NCBI RefSeq assembly: GCF_015070855.1
Contig: NZ_JADDIX010000069.1
Location: forward strand, 20,744-69,381
Direction of reading: 5' to 3'
Length of the DNA stretch: 48,638 nt
Source of the DNA: Pseudomonas lopnurensis
Lineage (GTDB): Bacteria; Pseudomonadota; Gammaproteobacteria; Pseudomonadales; Pseudomonadaceae
Below the pieces are notes generated by a model. It saw only the letters and a program-made list of their open reading frames with translations. It was not told the origin of the DNA and did no database searches. Position 1 is the stretch's first letter. Each line of letters starts with the position of its first letter. This document shows, in pieces, positions 44,694-48,638 of the stretch. A program made the translations under genes and the position numbers.

Positions 44694-45538
44694 TGCAGGA
44701 GCTTGGACGTGGCGCGCTGAACAAGATGAGTGTGCAGCTGGGCGCGCCCGCCCAGTACGCTTTCTGCTTGGACGAGGCGCGGGTGCCGGTCAATCCGCTG
44801 ATCGGCAAAACGCTGCGGTTGGAGTACCTCGGGGCCATCCATTGCACTCATTGCGGGCGCAAGACCAACAAGAGTTTCAGCCAGGGCTATTGCTATCCCT
44901 GCTTCAAGAAACTGCCGCAGTGCGACGTCTGCATCATGAGCCCGGAAAAATGCCACCACGACTTCGGCACCTGCCGCGATCCGCAGTGGGGCATGGACTT
45001 CTGCATGACCGATCACGTGGTCTACCTGGCCAACTCTTCGGGCACCAAGGTGGGCATCACCCGCGCCACGCAGTTGCCGACGCGCTGGCTCGACCAGGGC
45101 GCCAGCCAGGCGCTGCCGATCATGCGCGTCGCCACTCGTCAGCAGTCCGGCATGGTCGAGGATCTGTTGCGCAGCCAGGTCGCCGATCGCACCAACTGGC
45201 GTGCGCTGCTCAAGGGCGATGCCGAACCCATCGACCTGATCGAGATGCGCGAGCAGATCTTCGATGCCTGCGCCGAGGGGCTGCGGGACTTGCAGCAGCG
45301 CTACGGCCTGCAGGCGATCCAGCCGGTGGCGGATGCCGAGGTGCTGGAGATCCGCTATCCGGTGGAGGCCTATCCGAGCAAGATCGTCAGTCTCGATCTG
45401 GAAAAGACGCCGGTGGTCGAAGGCACCCTGCGGGGCATCAAGGGTCAATACCTGATCCTGGATACCGGCGTGATCAACATTCGCAAGTTCACCGCCTACC
45501 AAACAGCCATCAGCTGCAAGCCACAAGCTGCAAGCTGA
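44693..45538 (+). CDS. DUF2797 protein: zinc ribbon plus GIY-YIG-like domain
   Basis: 281 aa. A Cys/His cluster (HCTHCG, GYCYPCF, CDVCIM, then CHHDF and TCRD, about 50-95) looks like zinc binding. It is followed by HVVYLANSSGTKVGITR (about 106-122), matching the GIY-YIG nuclease core, with RWLDQGA next. DNA or RNA cleavage is plausible but undemonstrated. The final residues SCKPQAAS are encoded by a family C repeat, so the natural C-terminus may have been extended or replaced. One base overlaps the DUF1315 gene. Confidence 0.83.
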   Translation: MQELGRGALNKMSVQLGAPAQYAFCLDEARVPVNPLIGKTLRLEYLGAIHCTHCGRKTNKSFSQGYCYPCFKKLPQCDVCIMSPEKCHHDFGTCRDPQWGMDFCMTDHVVYLANSSGTKVGITRATQLPTRWLDQGASQALPIMRVATRQQSGMVEDLLRSQVADRTNWRALLKGDAEPIDLIEMREQIFDACAEGLRDLQQRYGLQAIQPVADAEVLEIRYPVEAYPSKIVSLDLEKTPVVEGTLRGIKGQYLILDTGVINIRKFTAYQTAISCKPQAAS

Positions 45539-45580
45539 CACCATCCCTAACTTGCAGCTTGAAGCTTGCCACTTGAAGCT
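45511..45580. repeat. family C repeat, copy 3, overlapping the DUF2797 3' end
   Basis: AGCTGCAAGCCACAAGCTGC then AAGCTGAC, and in reverse orientation CTTGCAGCTTGAAGCTTGC then CACTTGAAGCTG. The DUF2797 stop codon (45536-45538) is inside the left arm. The right arm ends 20 bp before pepN. Confidence 0.8.
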
Positions 45581-45600
45581 GCCTCGAAGAGGCCCGACCC

Positions 45601-48261
45601 ATGCGTACCGAACAACCGAAAGTCATTCATCTGAAGGATTACCAGGCCCCGGAGTACCTGATCGATGAAACCCACCTGACCTTCGAGCTGTACGAGGACC
45701 GCACCCTGGTGCATGCCCAGTTGGTGATGCGCCGCAACCCCGAGCGGCCGGCCGGCAAGCTGCCGCCGCTGGAGCTGCACGGCCAGGAATTGGAATTGCT
45801 GTCGCTCGCGCTGAACGACCGCGAGCTGGGCCTGGGCGACTACCAGCTCAGCGAGGATTGCCTGACCCTGCAGCCGGACAGCGATGCCTTCGTCATCGAC
45901 AGCAGCGTATGCATCCATCCGGAAAGCAATACCGCGCTGGAGGGGCTGTACAAGTCCGGCGGCATGTTCTGCACCCAGTGCGAGGCCGAGGGTTTCCGCA
46001 AGATCACCTACTACCTCGACCGCCCGGACGTGATGAGCAAGTTCACCACCACCGTCAGCGCCGAGCAGAAGGCCTATCCGGTGCTGCTCTCCAACGGCAA
46101 TCCGATCGCCAGCGGCAGCGAGGATGACGGGCGCCACTGGGCGACCTGGGAAGATCCGTTCAAGAAGCCGGCCTACCTGTTCGCCCTGGTGGCGGGCGAC
46201 CTCTGGTGCGTCGAGGACAGCTTCACCACCCTGAGCGGTCGCAACGTGGCGCTGCGCATCTACGTCGAGCCGGAGAACATCGACAAGTGCCAGCACGCCA
46301 TGGACAGCCTGAAGAAGTCCATGAAGTGGGACGAGGAGGCCTACGGCCGCGAGTACGACCTGGACATCTTCATGATCGTCGCGGTCAACGACTTCAACAT
46401 GGGCGCGATGGAGAACAAGGGCCTCAACATCTTCAACTCCAGCGCCGTGCTGGCCCGTGCCGAAACCGCCACCGACGCCGCGCACCAGCGCGTCGAGGCG
46501 ATCGTCGCCCACGAGTACTTCCACAACTGGTCGGGCAACCGCGTGACCTGCCGTGACTGGTTCCAGCTCTCGCTGAAAGAGGGCTTCACCGTGTTCCGCG
46601 ACTCGCAGTTTTCCGCCGACATGAATTCGCCGACGGTCAAGCGCATCGAGGACGTGGCCTACCTGCGTACCCACCAGTTCGCCGAGGACGCCGGCCCCAT
46701 GGCGCATTCGGTACGCCCGGAATCCTTCATCGAGATCTCCAACTTCTACACCCTGACCGTCTACGAAAAGGGCGCCGAAGTGGTGAGGATGATCCAGACG
46801 TTGCTGGGCGCCGAAGGCTTTCGCAAGGGCAGCGACCTGTACTTCGAGCGTCATGACGGCCAGGCGGTGACCGTCGACGATTTCGTCAAGGCCATGGAGG
46901 ATGCCAACGGCGCGGATCTGAGCCAGTTCAAGCGCTGGTACGGCCAGGCCGGCACGCCGCGCCTGGCCGTCAGCGAGCGCTATGACGAGGTGGCCAAAAC
47001 CTACAGCCTGACCTTCCGCCAGAATTGCCCGCCGACGCCGGGCCAGCCGACCAAGGAACCCTTCGTGATTCCGCTGGCGCTGGGGCTGCTGGATGCCCGC
47101 GGCGCGGAGATACCGCTGCGCCTGCAGGGTGAAGACGCTGCGGCGGGCATCTCACGCGTGCTGGCGGTCAGCGAAGCCGAGCAGACCTTCACCTTCGTCG
47201 ACGTGCCCGAGCGGCCACAGCCGTCGCTGCTGCGCGGCTTCTCCGCGCCGGTGAAGCTGGAGTACCCCTACAGCCGCGACCAGCTGATGTTCCTCATGCA
47301 GCACGACAGCGACGGCTTCAACCGTTGGGAGGCCGGGCAGCAACTGTCGGTGCAGGTGCTGCAGGAGCTGATCGGCCAGCAGCAGCGCGGCGAGCCGCTG
47401 GCCATGGACGAGCGCCTGGTCCAGGCGCTGCGCAGCCTGCTGGCGAACCAGGACCTCGATGCGGCGATGGTCGCCGAGATGCTCTCGCTGCCCAGCGAGG
47501 CCTACCTCACCGAGATCAGCGAGGTAGCCGACGTCGACGCCATCCACGCCGCTCGCGAATTCGCCCGCAAGCGCATCGCCGATGCGCTGTTCGAGCCGCT
47601 GTGGCAGCGTTACCAGGCCAATCGCGAAACCTCGCGCAACACCGCCTACGTCGCTTCGGCCGAACATTTCGCCCGCCGCGCGCTGCAGAACATCGCGCTG
47701 TCGTACCTGATGCTGAGCGAGAAGGCCGAAGTGCTCGAGGCATGCCTCGAGCAGTTCGAGCAGGCCGACAACATGACCGAACGCCTCACCGCATTGGCGG
47801 TGCTGGTCAATTCGCCGTTCGAGGCCGAGCGCGACAAGGCGCTGCAGACCTTCGCCGAACACTTCAAGGACAACCCGCTGGTCATGGATCAGTGGTTCAG
47901 CGTGCAGGCCGGCAACCCGCTGCCCGGTGGCCTGGAGCGCGTCCAGCAGCTGATGAAGCACCCGGCGTTCATCCTGAAGAATCCGAACAAGGTGCGCGCG
48001 CTGATCGGCGCGTTCGCCAACCAGAACCTGGTCAACTTCCACCGGGCCGACGGCGCGGGTTATCGCTTCCTCGCCGAGCAGGTGATCGTGCTCAACGCAC
48101 TCAACCCGCAGATCGCCTCGCGCCTGCTGGCACCGCTGACCCGCTGGCGCAAGTACGACAGCGCGCGCCAGGCGCTGATGAAACACGAGCTGGAACGGAT
48201 TCTGGCCTCCGGCGAACTGTCCAGCGACGTCTACGAGGTGGTGAGCAAGAGCCTGGCCTGA
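45601..48261 (+). CDS. pepN: aminopeptidase N (M1 family)
   Basis: 886 aa, the full M1 length. The GAMEN exopeptidase motif is at 268-272 and the zinc motif HEYFH at 304-308 with the third ligand Glu327 (SLKEGFTVFRD). The N-terminal beta domain, thermolysin-like core and long C-terminal helical domain are all present. It is a cytosolic broad-specificity aminopeptidase completing peptide degradation. AAGAGG upstream serves as ribosome binding site. A tandem repeat array begins 75 bp after its stop. Confidence 0.97.
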   Translation: MRTEQPKVIHLKDYQAPEYLIDETHLTFELYEDRTLVHAQLVMRRNPERPAGKLPPLELHGQELELLSLALNDRELGLGDYQLSEDCLTLQPDSDAFVIDSSVCIHPESNTALEGLYKSGGMFCTQCEAEGFRKITYYLDRPDVMSKFTTTVSAEQKAYPVLLSNGNPIASGSEDDGRHWATWEDPFKKPAYLFALVAGDLWCVEDSFTTLSGRNVALRIYVEPENIDKCQHAMDSLKKSMKWDEEAYGREYDLDIFMIVAVNDFNMGAMENKGLNIFNSSAVLARAETATDAAHQRVEAIVAHEYFHNWSGNRVTCRDWFQLSLKEGFTVFRDSQFSADMNSPTVKRIEDVAYLRTHQFAEDAGPMAHSVRPESFIEISNFYTLTVYEKGAEVVRMIQTLLGAEGFRKGSDLYFERHDGQAVTVDDFVKAMEDANGADLSQFKRWYGQAGTPRLAVSERYDEVAKTYSLTFRQNCPPTPGQPTKEPFVIPLALGLLDARGAEIPLRLQGEDAAAGISRVLAVSEAEQTFTFVDVPERPQPSLLRGFSAPVKLEYPYSRDQLMFLMQHDSDGFNRWEAGQQLSVQVLQELIGQQQRGEPLAMDERLVQALRSLLANQDLDAAMVAEMLSLPSEAYLTEISEVADVDAIHAAREFARKRIADALFEPLWQRYQANRETSRNTAYVASAEHFARRALQNIALSYLMLSEKAEVLEACLEQFEQADNMTERLTALAVLVNSPFEAERDKALQTFAEHFKDNPLVMDQWFSVQAGNPLPGGLERVQQLMKHPAFILKNPNKVRALIGAFANQNLVNFHRADGAGYRFLAEQVIVLNALNPQIASRLLAPLTRWRKYDSARQALMKHELERILASGELSSDVYEVVSKSLA

Positions 48262-48336
48262 GGTTCGTTCCGGCAGCTGTGGGTGAGCCGGGCGGCCGGC
48301 TTCTTCCACGGTGGGTTGCAGCCCAAGGGCTCCTAC

Positions 48337-48638
48337 GGGCTCGGTGTGCACATGCGGCTTTTTCGCGGGAGCCTGACCTGGGCGATGCTTTTGCGTCCTT
48401 GGCAGTCCAACCAGGTAGGGTGGGCTTCAGCCCACCACAGGCTCGGTGAAGCCCCCGGGACTGCAGGGCTCGGTGTGCACATGCTGCTTTTTTTGCGGGA
48501 GCCTGACCTGGGCGATGCTTTTGCGTCCTTGGCAGTCCAGCAGGTAGGGTGGGCTTCAGCCCACCACAGGTTCGGTGAAGCCCCGCGACTTGCAGGGCTC
48601 GGTGTGCACATGCTGCTTTTTTTGCGGGAGCCTGACCT
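48337..48638. repeat. 129-bp tandem repeat array, continuing past the window
   Basis: Unit 1 (48337-48465) and unit 2 (48466-48594) are both 129 bp and differ at only a few positions; unit 3 begins at 48595 with 44 bp identical to unit 2 before the window ends. Each unit starts GGGCTCGGTGTGCACATG, has a T-run (CTTTTTTTGCGGGAG in unit 2) and contains a hairpin GTGGGCTTCAGCCCAC. A related but shorter segment (48308-48336) precedes it. The rest of 48262-48336 holds no gene. Confidence 0.88.

Noticed and set aside
48333..48611. Repetitive minus-strand open frame in the 129-bp array
   Set aside because: It stays open only because the repeat period is divisible by three; the peptide is Trp/Ser/Pro-rich repeat without start-site support.
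48337..48638. 129-bp array as a CRISPR or integron attC array
   Set aside because: The whole unit repeats with no unique spacers, no cas genes or integrase are nearby, and attC core sites were not seen.

Overview
The window is about 48.6 kb of GC-rich gammaproteobacterial chromosome, almost certainly Pseudomonas in the broad sense. Supporting genes are a PlpD-type patatin autotransporter, CyaB with a MASE2 sensor domain, the Cpx-like trio, the edd-glk Entner-Doudoroff pair, the aroC-MFS-mtnB-mtnD-mtnC-alkA-speE run and the DUF1853/nadK/phosphatase/rhomboid/DUF1315/DUF2797/pepN run. From memory, several of these blocks match P. aeruginosa gene order, but they are joined differently here. Short palindromic REP-like repeats of several families fill many intergenic gaps. 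I saw no prophage, insertion sequence, integron, CRISPR array, rRNA or tRNA.

Layout. 1-5.4 kb: plpD, a SelW-like thioredoxin-fold gene, an AbrB-antitoxin/Doc-toxin pair, an EamA transporter and its neighbouring AraC regulator. 5.4-11.7 kb: cyaB, an Mpo1-like membrane protein, a DUF808 membrane protein with a TTG start, trkH, a YkgJ-like cysteine-cluster protein and a YdjA-like nitroreductase. 11.7-15.1 kb: a Cpx-type envelope-stress cluster (sensor kinase, Spy/CpxP-like protein, response regulator), a small membrane protein and a YciI protein, all on the minus strand. 15.5-19.9 kb: a plus-strand operon of RNase AM, YciO, a TrpRS with a four-cysteine motif typical of iron-sulfur TrpRS, ScpA and ScpB. 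19.9-25.2 kb: a duplicated repeat cluster, edd and glk, a GNAT-like tail-anchored protein and a secreted alpha/beta hydrolase. 25.4-32.1 kb: aroC, an MFS transporter, methionine-salvage genes mtnB/mtnD/mtnC, two PLDc_N-like mini-membrane proteins, alkA and speE, closed by a clear intrinsic terminator.

32.3-36.2 kb holds the most interesting system: circularly permuted ATP-grasp, alpha-E, transglutaminase and Anbu (proteasome-like peptidase) genes. The first three are tightly coupled and Anbu follows after a 93-bp spacer. The family combination suggests a peptide ligation/modification and proteolysis pathway whose substrate is unknown. 36.4-41.2 kb: an RraB-family protein, a LysR regulator divergent from a TauE/SafE permease with a palindromic operator candidate between them, a chromate-type transporter and DUF1853. 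41.5-48.3 kb: nadK, a metallophosphatase and a rhomboid protease in a translationally coupled run, then DUF1315, DUF2797 and pepN. The right edge is a 129-bp tandem repeat array that runs off the window.

Functional links: scpA/scpB (chromosome organisation) share an operon with RNA and translation genes; mtnBDC with speE joins polyamine synthesis to recycling of its methylthioadenosine by-product; cpxR-cpxP-cpxS is a stress circuit with a visible CpxR-box candidate; the LysR/TauE and AraC/EamA pairs are regulator-transporter units. All assignments come from reading motifs and family resemblance; no database search was run.
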